This document shows, piece after piece, positions 46,675-57,107 of a stretch of DNA of 64,000 nt. The first letter of the stretch is position 1. Every line of letters begins with the position of its first letter. Location: NCBI GenBank assembly GCA_029891345.1, contig CM057005.1, forward strand, positions 60,963,760 through 61,027,759, written 5' to 3'. The stretch is from Dryococelus australis. Lineage: Eukaryota; Arthropoda; Insecta; Phasmatodea; Phasmatidae. The position numbers were made by a program, and so were the translations under genes. The notes under the pieces were generated by a model. The model had not been told where the DNA came from. It worked only from the letters and a program-made list of their open reading frames with translations, and did no database searches.

Positions 46675-47010
46675 CTACAGGGCCGATTCTTATCATTGTT
46701 TCACTTTTTGAAAGATACATTATTCCAGGTGGATATAGGCTATGATTAATTTTAAAAAATCCTTGATAAATTTCAATATTTGTAAAACAAGTCGGAGAAA
46801 TAAAGAGCTACTTGGCTGGTTCTAAGCATGCCCTATCAAAACTACAGGGTATATTCTTATAATGATTTTACTATTAGAGATCTACATTCTTCCACATAGA
46901 CATAGACTCTGTGTAATTAAAAAAATATCCTTGAGAAATTTCAAAATTTGTAAACCAAGTCTGAGAAAAATGAGCTACTTGGCTACTTTCTAAGCATGCT
47001 CTACCAAAAC
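46675..47010 (+). repeat. 167 bp direct duplication within the Helitron
   Basis: Two diverged units begin CTACAGGG at 46675 and 46842. Both contain TAGGCTAT or TAGACTCTG-like centres, AATCCTTGA(T/G)AAATTTCAA, GAGCTACTTGGCT and TTCTAAGCATGC. Divergence is substantial, so the duplication is old. Confidence 0.75.
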
Positions 47011-47046
47011 CATGAAAGATAAATTGAAACAATTTTACAAGAAAAT

Positions 47047-47354
47047 GTCGCAAGTTGTCGCAGGTAGTCGCAAGTAGTCACATGTGGTCGCAAGTTGTCG
47101 CAAGTAGTCACATGTGGTCGCAAGTTGTCGCAAGTAGTCGCAGGTAGTCGCAGGTTGTCGCAAATAGTCGCAGGTTGTCGCAAGTAGTCGCAGGTTGTCG
47201 GAAGTAGTCGCAGGTTGTCGTAAGTAGTCGCAGGTAGTCGCAAGTGTGTCGCAAGTAGTGGCAAGTAGTCGCAGGTAGTCGCAGGTTGTCGCAAGTAGTC
47301 GTAGGTTGTCGCAAGTAGTCGCGGGTAGTCGCGGGTAGTCACGCGTAGTCACAT
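47047..47354 (+). repeat. 10 bp minisatellite (TCGCAAGTAG)n
   Basis: About 30 units of 10 bases follow the pattern TCGCA(A/G)GT(A/T)G. Variants with TCACATGTGG occur near the left end and with TCGCGGGTAG near the right. It ends just before the Helitron 3' end. Minus-strand frames through it give repeated Thr-Cys-Asp-Tyr-Leu-type peptides that are artefacts of the repeat. Confidence 0.95.
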
Positions 47355-47418
47355 AGGTATATAAATATGTCTTTCAATAACTCCATAAAACCTGAGCGAA
47401 GCGATGACTTACTGCTAG

Positions 47419-47824
47419 TTTATAATAAATAGTCATTCACATGGAAAAAATGACATTAAAAATAGTTATTTGAAGGATCATTTACAGCATTTTCTTCGAA
47501 TAATGACATTCGTAAACATGCTTATAGAAAATTATATTTCATATCTAACTAAGTTACTCCTAAACAATAAATATTATGTCTTTAAAAATTGCACGTGTTC
47601 AACATAATTTAGCGATCAAGTGTTGCTATTAAGAACGTAGTACAACTATCTGGAAAAGTGACAATTTTATCAACTGGGATATGTTGAATTCCTTCAATTG
47701 TCATTGTACTAGAATGATCTGTAAGATCAGGGGAATATTTAACTCTTAGTAGATTAGACAACTGCAAAGGGTTGCAGATATTTATGAACGGCAAGTTCTA
47801 AATAAATTTGAACGTGGGATAGGG
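47419..47824. other. Unique AT-rich DNA
   Basis: No repeat or recognisable frame. Confidence 0.5.
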
Positions 47825-47980
47825 TAGGGAAGAAGTTTGGGTGGTGATTAACGCCTGAGTGTTGAGAACCAATGAATGCGAAAAGAGGGCGAGGATGGCG
47901 CAGTGCCGGAATGCAAGAGCGGGGGAAGCTGGAGAACACCAAGAAAACCCGTGCCGACCTGCATCGTCCAGCACGCATGG
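47825..47980 (-). mobile_element. tRNA-headed SINE, fragment without head
   Basis: On the minus strand the body segments GTGCTGGACGATGCAGGTCGG, CGGGTTTTCTTGGTGTTC, CATTGGTTCTCAACACTC and a CACCCAAACTTCTTCCC tail match the SINE order. The tRNA head is missing. Confidence 0.6.
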
Positions 47981-48628
47981 GAAAGATATGTAAACATAAG
48001 TGTAACTGAAATTTTTCAATAACTTAGTAATTTCATAATTTCTGTATGAGTGAAGACATATTTCCATACCATACACGCGACAATCCTTTTGACCAGCTAA
48101 GAGAAAAAGATCAACGGTAATGACGGAATGTGTATTTTCTCTGAACTGCCTCGGCCACAACAGACTATTTTATTTGTCACAAAAACCGCCCTTCATCATT
48201 ATTCATGCGTATTACACTCTGTAGGAACAATATGCAAGTTCAGTATTGTTAACAAAGGTATAAATGTTGATATAATTCGTTTAGTGATTATTTGTCACAG
48301 AAGGGGAGTGGAAAAGTTTCCTCTGCTAGGAGCGCCAAATATCGGAAATCGCCCGTGGGTAAGAGTTCTTGTAAACTACCCAGAAACCGTACGCAGAGAC
48401 ACAAATAGCATACGATTCCATAGCTTACGCCAGAAACTTAAGCTCAGAAGGAAACGCCTAAGCGTAGGTTGGAGCGGCGAGAGGTAAATGGACTCGCAGG
48501 ATTAAGGGATTTCGGAGAGAGAAATTACACGGCGAGATACCTCCCAATTTTATCTATCTCCTTTATCTTCCTCTAAATCCAGCCACAGCGATGGTAACAT
48601 TTTAAATTATAAAAGCACTTATATCTTC
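47981..48628. other. Unique DNA
   Basis: Frames of up to about 120 codons (47798-48160 minus, 48128-48487 plus) are present. Neither has a recognised domain and the first overlaps the SINE fragment. I do not call a gene. Confidence 0.4.
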
Positions 48629-48766
48629 GGGCGCCGCGGTGGCTGTGCGGTTAGACTGCTCGCCTCCCACCAAGACGAACCAGGCTCAATCCCCGGCCGG
48701 GTCACTCCAGAATTTTTGCAAGTGGAAATTTGTGCCGGACTATGCCGCTGGTCGCTTGACCACTTT
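48629..48766 (+). mobile_element. tRNA-headed SINE, 3' truncated by insertion
   Basis: The head GGGCGCCGCGGTGGCTGTGC and CAGGCTCAATCCCCGGCC, with an intact-looking B box, lead into GGGTCACTCCAGAATTTTTG and GTGCCGGACTATGCCGCTGG. The body stops at the left end of the CACTGAG element at 48767, which appears to have inserted here; the SINE remainder is not evident beyond 49471. Confidence 0.75.
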
Positions 48767-49471
48767 CATTGAGAAAAAGGTTTTGTTTGGTGCAACAAAA
48801 TTATTTGTTTGTATAGGGGCAATGAAATATTTTGTTGCCGAAACCAAATTATTTTGTTGTTCTCATTTGGTTGAACCAAACTGTAAGAATTGGTTGGTGA
48901 AACTAAAGATTTGCTTGGCTACACGTACATTAAACTGTTTGGTCCGATATAGAAAAATCTTTCAAATTCGACCCTAGGTCACTTGATTCCGAGCGCTAAG
49001 CCCTAGTAATCTCAGTTAATGTGAAAACTAATAAAGCCTGAAAGCTTTTAGATAGACATACTGCAAATATTGGGCAACGTGTGCAAACAAATATTTCAAG
49101 TTCGACAGCTTTACGTGTCAGTTTATTGTTGCATTGTTTTATTCATGTATTTATACGCTTGTTAAGCATCAATATATGCACTAACAAACACGGTTAGTAT
49201 CCTAACTGTCACAAAAAACACAAACAAACTCTCGAGCTGTATTTTCGAACGAAGACAGAGCTGACTTAACAGAATATTTAGTTGGCAGTCTAATTTTTTT
49301 TTGCCCAACACAGAGATTTTGTTCATTCAAATATATATTTTGTTGTTAGATGAACAAGAGTAATTTTGTTGCTTTTCAAATTTTGTTTGCCCAATAATGC
49401 ATTTTGTTAGGGCAACTAAATATATCTTTGGCCCTATACAAACAAATATTTTGTTCGATTTTCTCTCAGTG
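48767..49471 (-). mobile_element. CACTGAG-ended TIR element, copy 2 (705 bp)
   Basis: The ends are CATTGAGAAAAAGGTTTTG and GATTTTCTCTCAGTG. Read in reverse it matches the 10124-10889 element almost throughout, including TTGTATAGGGCCAA, GCATATATTGATG(C/T)TTA, ACTGACA(C/A)GTAAAGCT and the tRNA-like centre. The two copies differ by many substitutions and small gaps, so both are old. Confidence 0.75.
48955..49025 (-). pseudogene. tRNA-like sequence in the CACTGAG element, copy 2
   Basis: On the minus strand TAACTGAGATTACTAGGGC fits an A box / D arm and GGGTCGAATTTG a weak B box 45 bases later. The anticodon loop position reads CTCGGAA, a possible U33-CGG (Pro-like) loop. The homologous place in copy 1 (10599-10672) has the same two boxes, so the module belongs to the element. 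Confidence 0.45.
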
Positions 49472-49842
49472 CATGAATATCTCCTTTTCGCCCATGCTGT
49501 TTATATGTCAGCTCATAAAGACACGTTTATAACTAAAAATATAAAGATTTCTGCTCTTCAAGTAAATAAATACAAATTTAAGGACAGTAGTTTGAATTGC
49601 CGCTACCTGTACACTAATACGTATACTTATGTTCATTAAAAAACGTGCCTGAATACGTGTGGAAACAATAAAGGTCCACAATATTTCAGCGATGGAGTCC
49701 ACCTCGGCTCTCTACGACCTTAAAAAGTTAAGTTAATACCGCGCCAAATGATACTATCATGGGTATAAAACGAAGGGAAAGAACCAATTTCATGGACCAT
49801 CAATTCCTATAATACACACAACAATTCGTTTAGATATATATA
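49472..49842. other. Unique AT-rich DNA
   Basis: Nothing recognised. TA runs begin at about 49832. Confidence 0.5.
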
Positions 49843-50240
49843 TCTTTATATATATATCTTTATATATATATATATATATATATATAATTCTTCTGTGCGT
49901 GTGTATGTCACTGAACTCCTCCTAAACGGCTGGACCGATTTTGATGAAATTTTTTGTGTGTTCAAGTGGATTCGAGAATGGTTTAGATTCACGTTTCGGT
50001 CCACTAGAAAATGTTTTTTTAATAATTTTTTTATTTATAAGTTATTGTTGATCTTGGAATGTTTTACATCGATAGGTCGAATTGTGGTAACTGTACATGT
50101 GATGACGTCAGGGAATTGTAATAACTTTTTTTATAAAAAATTTCATCAAAACGGTCCAGATTGTTACAACTTATTAAAAAAAGTTTGAAATTTTCGGATT
50201 TAAGACATATGTACAGGACAACGTCTGTCGAGTCCGCTAG
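49843..50240 (+). mobile_element. Helitron-like element 2, short non-autonomous
   Basis: The 3' end AACGTCTGTCGAGTCCG-CTAG is followed by T, as expected for a Helitron, and GACAACGTCTGTC can form a small hairpin before it. Near the start, GAACTCCTCCTAAACGGCTGG then ACCGATTTTGATGAAATTTT is a widespread motif in insect non-autonomous elements of this kind (family memory, not checked). The 5' end lies within TA repeats and is uncertain. The interior has an inverted pair of GATGAAATTTTTT / AAAAAATTTCATC. Confidence 0.55.
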
Positions 50241-50241
50241 T

Positions 50242-50667
50242 GTATATATATATATATATCCTTAAATCATTGACAACATTATTGTACAGGTATGACAATA
50301 TTTACATAGTAGATTTATAGATTCAATTACTGATATTAAAGGGTGATTTGAGAAGTTTTGCAATGAATCTGATAGCGTTATTGTTGTTATTATTATTTAG
50401 TCTTTAACGTATCATTTTTAATGCTGTAAGGTAAAACAATTTATGCTTATATACTAAACTAGCTATAACATATAGTTAACGTTAAATGGAGCACAATTTA
50501 AATTTCTTGTCAGTATCTAGTACTGTGCGGAGAATGGAGAATTTTTATTCTTCCACAACTTATAAATGTATGTGTTTATACATCTAATGATTTGTTCTTA
50601 CGTTGACCACGTAACGTTAGAAATTAATAGAAAAGTAAATATGTTACTGATATACCAACTCTTACCC

Positions 50668-50740
<73 letters not shown>

Positions 50741-51353
50741 AAACAAACAGAAAATGATGTAAATAAAGTCAGTCTGGACAAAGTTAAACACAACAGTTAA
50801 AATCGTTGGCCAAGGAAAATTTGTTATTTTTTTATGTTTGTACAACTGTTTAACTTTTAAAAATAATCATTGATTGCTCATCCCTCGGAACAAAAAGTGT
50901 TGAGTTCATAGTTTTCGCATAAATGCATGTCAAAATCACAATTTCTCGGTTTTAAAAATGTACACATAATGAAAAATAACTTACGTAAATAAACGAGGTA
51001 ATTCGCACTAAAAGGAAGATGCTGAAAGCTACTTAAAGACGTTTACGAAATCGTTCAAGTTAGCTGTTTAGAATATCAAAAATCAATTTCTCCGAAACGG
51101 TGGGGTGTAGCGTGACAACACAAGGAAATATTTTTGGGGCTAAATGCATAATGCTGCTTACGTCGGCAGATAAATTCTCTCATGTTCTGGAGGATTACAT
51201 TTTCTCATGCACAAATGGGGTGCCGATCCTCATTTTCTCATGGACGGGTTACCGGCGAACAAAGTTATCATGAACTGCAGGTCTTTGTTTGACAAAATTT
51301 TATCCGGAACTCTGAGATTAAGCTCAGGTACCACCTGTTTTATTTGCAATAAA
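50242..51353. other. AT-rich DNA with a TA microsatellite
   Basis: A pure TA run lies at 50670-50738. At about 51180-51245 CTCATG(T/C/G) segments with TTTTCTCATG recur three times. No gene is recognised. Confidence 0.45.
50670..50738. repeat. (TA)n microsatellite
   Basis: A pure TA run of about 69 bases. Confidence 0.95.
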
Positions 51354-54300
51354 CATGTGTTTTACCTCCACTTTAAAGGACGGGTTCAGCCTTAGTCTAT
51401 AGGTAGAGTATATGTTTTACCTCCACTTTAAAGGACGGGTTCACCCTTAGTCTATAGGAAGTGTATATGTTTTACCTCCACTTTAAAGGACGGGTTCACC
51501 CTTAGTCTATAGGTAGAGTATATGTTTTACCTCCACTTTAAAGGACGGGTTCACCCTTAGTCTATAGGAAGTGTATATGTTTTACCTTCACTTTAAAGGA
51601 CGGGTTCACCCTTAGTCTATAGGAAGTGTATATGTTTTACCTCCACTTTAAAGGACGGGTTCAGCCTTAGTCTATAGGTAGAGTATATGTTTTACCTCCA
51701 CTTTAAAGGACGGGTTCACCCTTAGTCTATAGGAAGTGTATATGTTTTACCTCCACTTTAAAGGACGGGTTCAGCCTTAGTCTATAGGTAGAGTATATGT
51801 TTTACCTCCACTTTAAAGGACGGGTTCACCCTTAGTCTATAGGTAGAGTATATGTTTTACCTCCACTTTAAAGGACGGGTTCACCCTTAGTCTATAGGTA
51901 GAGTATATGTTTTACCTCCACTTTAAAGGACGGGTTCACCCTTAGTCTATAGGAAGTGTATATGTTTTACCTCCACTTTAAAGGACGGGTTCAGCCTTAG
52001 TCTATAGGTAGAGTATATGTTTAACCTCCACTTTAAAGGACGGGTTCACCCTTAGTCTATAGGTAGAGTATATGTTTTACCTCCACTTTAAAGGACGGGT
52101 TCAGCCTTAGTCTATAGGTAGAGTATATGTTTTTACCTCCACTTTAAAGGACGGGTTCAGCCTTAGTCTATAGGAAGTGTATATGTTTTACCTCCACTTT
52201 AAAGGACGGGTTCAGCCTTAGTCTATAGGTAGAGTATATGTTTTACCTCCACTTTAAAGGACGGGTTCACCCTTAGTCTATAGGAAGTGTATATGTTTTA
52301 CCTCCACTTTAAAGGACGGGTTCACCCTTAGTCTATAGGAAGTGTATATGTTTTACCTCCACTTTAAAGGACGGGTTCACCCTTAGTCTATAGGTAGAGT
52401 ATATGTTTTACCTCCACTTTAAAGGACGGGTTCACCCTTAGTCTATAGGAAGTGTATATGTTTTACCTCCACTTTAAAGGACGGGTTCACCCTTAGTCTA
52501 TAGGAAGTGTATATGTTTTACCTCCACTTTAAAGGACGGGTTCAGCCTTAGTCTATAGGTAGAGTATATGTTTTACCTCCACTTTAAAGGACGGGTTCAC
52601 CCTTAGTCTATAGGAAGTGTATATGTTTTACCTCCACTTTAAAGGACGGGTTCAGCCTTAGTCTATAGGTAGAGTATATGTTTTACCTCCACTTTAAAGG
52701 ACGGGTTCACCCTTAGTCTATAGGAAGTGTATATGTTTTACCTCCACTTTAAAGGACGGGTTCAGCCTTAGTCTATAGTAGAGTATATGTTTTACCTCCA
52801 CTTTAAAGGACGGGTTCACCTTAGTCTATAGGAGGTATATGTTTACCTCCACTTTAAAGGACGGGTTCACCTTAGTCTATAGGAAGTGTATATGTTTTAC
52901 CTCCACTTTAAAGGACGGTTCACCTTAGTCTATAGGTAGAGTATATGTTTTACCTCCACTTTAAAGGGAGGTTCAGCCCTTAGTCTATAGGAAGTGTATA
53001 TGTTTTACCTCCACTTTAAAGGACGGGTTCACCCTTAGTCTATAGGAAGTGTATATGTTTTTACCTCCACTTTAAAGGACGGGTTCAGCCTTAGTCTATA
53101 GGTAGAGTATATGTTTTACCTCCACTTTAAAGGACGGGTTCAGCCTTAGTCTATAGGTAGAGTATATGTTTTACCTCCACTTTAAAGGACGGGTTCAGCC
53201 TTAGTCTATAGGTAGAGTATATGTTTTACCTCCACTTTAAAGGACGGGTTCACCCTTAGTCTATAAGAGTGTATATGTTTTACCTCCACTTTAAAGGACG
53301 GGTTCACCCTTAGTCTATAGGTAGAGTATATGTTTTACCTCCACTTTAAAGGACGGGTTCACCCTTAGTCTATAGGTAATGTATATGTTTTACCTCCACT
53401 TTAAAGGACGGGTTCACCTTAGTCTATAGGAAGTGTATATGTTTTACCTCCACTTTAAAGGACGGGTTCACCCTTAGTCTATAGGTAGAGTATATGTTTT
53501 ACCTCCACTTTAAAGGACGGGTTCACCCTTAGTCTATAGGTAGAGTATATGTTTTACCTCCACTTTAAAGGACGGGTTCACCCTTAGTCTATAGGAAGTG
53601 TATATGTTTTACCTCCACTTTAAAGGACGGGTTCACCTTAGTACTATAGGTAAGTATTGTTTTACCTCCACTTTAAAGGACGGGTTCACCTTAGTCTATA
53701 GGTAGAGTATATGTTTTACCTCCACTTTAAAGGACGGGTTCACCCTTAGTCTATAGGTGGTATATGTTTTACCTCCACTTTAAAGGACGGGTTCACCCTT
53801 AGTCTATAGGAAGTATATGTTTTACCTCCACTTTAAAGGACGGGTTCAGCCTTAGTCCTATTAGGAAAGTGTATATGTTTTACCTCCACTTTAAAGGACG
53901 GGTTCAGCCTTAGTCTATAGGTAGAGTATATGTTTTACCTCCACTTTAAAGGACGGGTTCACCCTTAGTCTATAGGAAGTGTATATGTTTTACCTCCACT
54001 TTAAAGGACGGGTTCAGCCTTAGTCTATAGGTAGAGTATATGTTTTACCTCCACTTTAAAGGACGGGTTCAGCCTTAGTCTATAGGTAGAGTATATGTTT
54101 TACCTCCACTTTAAAGGACGGGTTCACCCTTAGTCTATAGGAAGTGTATATGTTTTACCTCCACTTTAAAGGACGGGTTCACCCTTAGTCTATAGGAAGT
54201 GTATATGTTTTACCTCCACTTTAAAGGACGGGTTCACCCTTAGTCTATAGGTAGAGTATATGTTTTACCTCCACTTTAAAGGACGGGTTCACCCTTAGTC

Positions 54301-54820
54301 TATAGGAAGTGTATATGTTTTACCTCCACTTTAAAGGACGGGTTCACCCTTAGTCTATAGGTAGAGTATATGTTTTACCTCCACTTTAAAGGACGGGTTC
54401 ACCCTTAGTCTATAGGTAGAGTATATGTTTTACCTCCACTTTAAAGGACGGGTTCACCCTTAGTCTATAGGTAGAGTATATGTTTTACCTCCACTTTAAA
54501 GGACGGGTTCACCCTTAGTCTATAGGAAGTGTATATGTTTTACCTCCTCTTTAAAGGACGGGTTCAGCCTTAGTCTATAGGTAGAGTATATGTTTTACCT
54601 CCACTTTAAAGGACGGGTTCACCCTTAGTCTATAGGTAGAGTATATGTTTTACCTCCACTTTAAAGGACGGGTTCTGCCTTAGTCTATAGGTAGAGTATA
54701 TGTTTTTACCTCCACTTTAAAGGACGGGTTCACCCTTAGTCTATAGGTAGAGTATATGTTTTACCTCCACTTTAAAGGACGGGTTCAGCCTTAGTCTATA
54801 GGTAGAGTATATGTTTTACC
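51354..54820 (+). repeat. 55 bp satellite array, about 63 units
   Basis: The unit contains TTTTACCTCCACTTTAAAGG, ACGGGTTCACCCTTAGTC and TATAGGTAGAGTATATG and is 55 bases long; 3,467 bases give about 63 units. Units are nearly identical except at two places: TTCAGCC or TTCACCC, and GGTAGAGTA or GGAAGTGTA. Clusters of 1-3 base gaps at about 52775-52990 and 53630-53870 may be assembly noise. There is no A-T homopolymer bias and no frame conserved through the unit length (55 is not a multiple of 3). Confidence 0.97.
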
Positions 54821-55274
54821 CGTAATTTTTGTGAGAAATCACCTCCCGGAGATTGTAGGTAATTTTTAGTAACACGTCGTATAGCTAGCTTGTGTTCGAC
54901 CAGGAAACTTGAACGTTAACGTTAACTTTGCGCTATTGATATGTTTACGTAAATGTCGCATGACAGTGTACTAACATTAAGATAATATAGTTGTATAGTT
55001 AAATTTTCCATATGAGATGTTGAACACACTTCAAACTAAATTAAAGGTAAAAAAGATACAATCAATCGAATTCACAAACGATTTTTTCTTTTGTCTGGAT
55101 GTACCTATATTGTATTATAACATCAGGTGAATACTAACATAAGGTGAATACTCCATACGAATGATTTAGTTACACTGTAATTTTGTTTGTGGGTAAATAT
55201 GAGTTACGCATTATTAATAAATAAAAATTTTTGAAACATTTCAAACTTACACACACACACATACACACGCACAC

Positions 55275-55329
<55 letters not shown>

Positions 55330-55421
55330 AACATAGATTTTATTTACAGATTTGAAAGAAAGTTAATTCATATTTAACGTAATGAGCCCCGCGTTATGTT
55401 CACTGTAAATATGCCTTATGA
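54821..55421. other. Unique AT-rich DNA with CA/TA microsatellite
   Basis: A CA run passes into TA repeats at 55249-55327. No gene is recognised. Confidence 0.55.
55249..55327. repeat. Compound (CA)n(TA)n microsatellite
   Basis: CACA steps with single interruptions, then about 25 pure TA units. Confidence 0.9.
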
Positions 55422-55860
55422 GGGATATGTAGCTGCGTGTTCAGGGTCAACTTGCGAGGGCGCAATACGGACGAAACTAACACTCGCCCCTAACAACGCA
55501 TCGCTCCTACGCGCAAGACATGCAGTTTTCCCGTCGTGATGCTGTGCAAATTAGATCTGTAACAAGGGGACTTTAGTACACGTGATGAAAACCCACAGAT
55601 TAAACTACGCCCGTCCAGTCGTACTCATCTGTTAACGATTTAAGGAAACTGTATATCGCAAGATTTAAAAATGCGATATATAACCATACTTACGAGTTAT
55701 TTTCTCCAGGAATATACATTTATATGGTAAAATTGTTTTTAACTTTTCTGGCAAAATGTTTTATTTCCAGAACATTTATTTACGGAGATAAGCGTTTTCG
55801 CGCGCAAAAAAAAAAAAAAAAAAAAGCGATTTCACAGGAAATGTTTTAGTACATACTCCT
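55422..55860 (+). mobile_element. Family B repeat, copy 3
   Basis: It matches copies at 14669 and 16030: TTGCGAGGGCGCAATACGG, CATCGCTCCTACGCGCAAG, AAATTAGATCTGTAACA (also in copy 2), GATTTAAAAATGCGATAT, TTATTTTCTCCAGGAATA and TTTCACAGGAAATG. An A-run of about 20 bases (55806-55825) is inserted near the right end. Confidence 0.65.
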
Positions 55861-56291
55861 CTTAAGAGATAACTCACTTTTTTGGCGGTTGGGGAGGGGG
55901 GATGGAGACGCATGATAGCATCATCGTGGAACAGCATTTGTGACTCCTGCCTGCCTGGCTCTTTAACTACGTTACAAGAATATTTGATTTACTCGCTTTC
56001 CCATGAAACTATTAATTAAACGTGCGTCCAGTCTGCTGTTCTACGAAAAGAACACACACTTCAAACGATGGCTGTTGAATTCTTTCAAAATGTCACGCAC
56101 ATTAGAAATACCATTTCAGGCCACTAAAAAGCCGGCTATTAACGATTTTTTTTCAAAGCGCTGTAGCTCAAAATATACGCATCAGTTTCATACAAAACTC
56201 CTGAATAGCCCTGCACTCAACCGTCCTACAGACTTTTAAAAATAAAATAATGGGGTCACCGCTGAAAGTCTCAAAGGTACACGCAATGCGA
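55861..56291. other. Unique DNA
   Basis: A 78-codon plus-strand frame (56003-56239) has no recognised motif. Nothing else is seen. Confidence 0.4.
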
Positions 56292-56712
56292 CTATAGGTT
56301 GTTCACGGTAAAATGATCACTTTTTAAAGCCCTGCTTAAAATCTACTTGTATGAACGTTGGGTATTTTTCCGCATTATGTAAAATTAACATTGATATGGG
56401 CCTCATCGCTGTATACATGCGTCGGTCAAATGAAACTGTGAAATTGTGAATAAAGTAAATACTTTTCAAATCTGCTCGTTTTTACACTTCGGTGCATTAA
56501 ACAAAAAGAAAGCGAAAGAAATAATTTTAACTTATCACAAATGGTTACCTAACACTTTTTAGTCGGCATTAAGATATGCAACAACTTTCCATCCAACGTT
56601 ACCAACTTAACTGGACGAATGCCACTCAGTGCGCCCATTAAAATATATGCATGCAGCGGCAGTAATTTTTTTCTAATGTTCATTTCTAAAGTACTCACTT
56701 TATCGTGAACGT
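56292..56712 (-). mobile_element. Family A MITE, long form, inverse orientation
   Basis: The left end CTATAGGTTGTTCACGGTAA is well kept; the right end CACTTTATCGTGAACGTAC is damaged at the tip. The interior is the reverse complement of the 25074 and 29105 copies (CATGCGTCGGTCAA, AGAAAGCGAAAGAAAT, CACTCAGTGCGCCC). Confidence 0.85.
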
Positions 56713-56722
56713 ACTTCAGAAC

Positions 56723-56800
56723 ACTGCGCTCCAATTCAGAGCCTTGCGCTTAGCGGCGATGGCGCACTTGATGAGCTAGGCAGCGTCGCCCTTATCGTTC
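56723..56800. repeat. Short dispersed repeat fragment
   Basis: It matches 7672-7742 in inverse orientation (CAGAGCCTTGCGCTTAGCG against CGCAAGGCTCTGAACTG; GCGTCGCCCTTAT against AGGGCGACACTG). Parts also resemble the GGAGCGATGAGGCGCTAGGC region of family B. Confidence 0.5.
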
Positions 56801-56845
56801 CAGATAGGCGGGAGACTTATTATTCGAGGGCAATGACCGACTCAC

Positions 56846-57107
56846 CATCCGAAGCTGGAGGATTGGCTCGAAGCCTGGCTGGAAGACTGGCTGAAGGTGC
56901 CACCACCGCCACCTCCGAAGCCCCCAGGGTAGCCGCCGCCGCCACAGCCGCCCCCGCAGCCGCCAACGTAGCGTGGTGGGGGAGGCGGCGGCGGCGGCCT
57001 GTAGCCGCGTCCGCCCCCGAAGCCGCAGATGTAGCAAGGCGCCCTCTTGCTGCGAGCGACTTCAAACGGTGGCAAAGCTGAGTCCGGCGACAGGTGCGCG
57101 CCAACTC
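56846..57107 (-). CDS. Candidate exon of a secreted glycine-rich protein
   Basis: The minus-strand frame entering after an acceptor-like TCATTGTGCTCAG at 57108 encodes about 87 residues. In order they are a leader-like acidic/hydrophobic stretch (HLSPDSALPPFEVA), a dibasic site RSKR, APCYICGFGGGRGY, a run of eight Pro, a Cys-containing poly-Gly block (GGCGGGCGGGG), and a Ser/Gln tail (TFSQSSSQASSQSSS). At 56845 GTGAGT is a strong donor match, so it may be an internal exon of 262 bp; if it is not spliced there, the frame stops at TGA (56842-56844) after FGW and this is the last coding exon. Glycine-rich secreted proteins of insects include cuticular, adhesive and antimicrobial types; I cannot choose among them. 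No partner exon is found. A Tc1 element begins 30 bp upstream of the acceptor. Confidence 0.5.

Larger units (their letters stand above)
45536..47418 (+). mobile_element. Helitron-like element, interrupted by a TIR element
   Basis: It starts TCTATACTAATAT after an A and ends AGCGAAGCGATGACTTACTG-CTAG before a T, as expected for Helitrons (TC...CTRR inserted between A and T). Joining the two sides of the nested element (45549-46631) gives TCTATACTAATATTATAGAG, a Helitron-type start, so the element was whole before the insertion. Inside are a 167 bp direct duplication (46675-47010) and a 10 bp minisatellite (47047-47354). No Rep/helicase frame is present, so it is non-autonomous. Confidence 0.65.

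Noticed and set aside
47001-47352. Minus-strand frames of 105-113 codons rich in Thr-Cys-Asp-Tyr-Leu-type repeats
   Set aside because: They are translations of the 10 bp minisatellite; three frames are open at once, as expected for a short repeat lacking stops.
51354-54820. CRISPR-like array
   Set aside because: Units abut directly with no unique spacers, and the context is eukaryotic; this is a satellite.
51354-54820. Possible link between the satellite and family A because both contain CTATAGG
   Set aside because: Only seven shared bases and nothing further in the flanks; coincidence is sufficient.
56820-57104. Ala/Arg-rich frames overlapping the glycine-rich exon
   Set aside because: They are other-frame readings of the GGC/GCC-rich exon; only the 56842-57107 minus frame has splice signals and a plausible protein composition.
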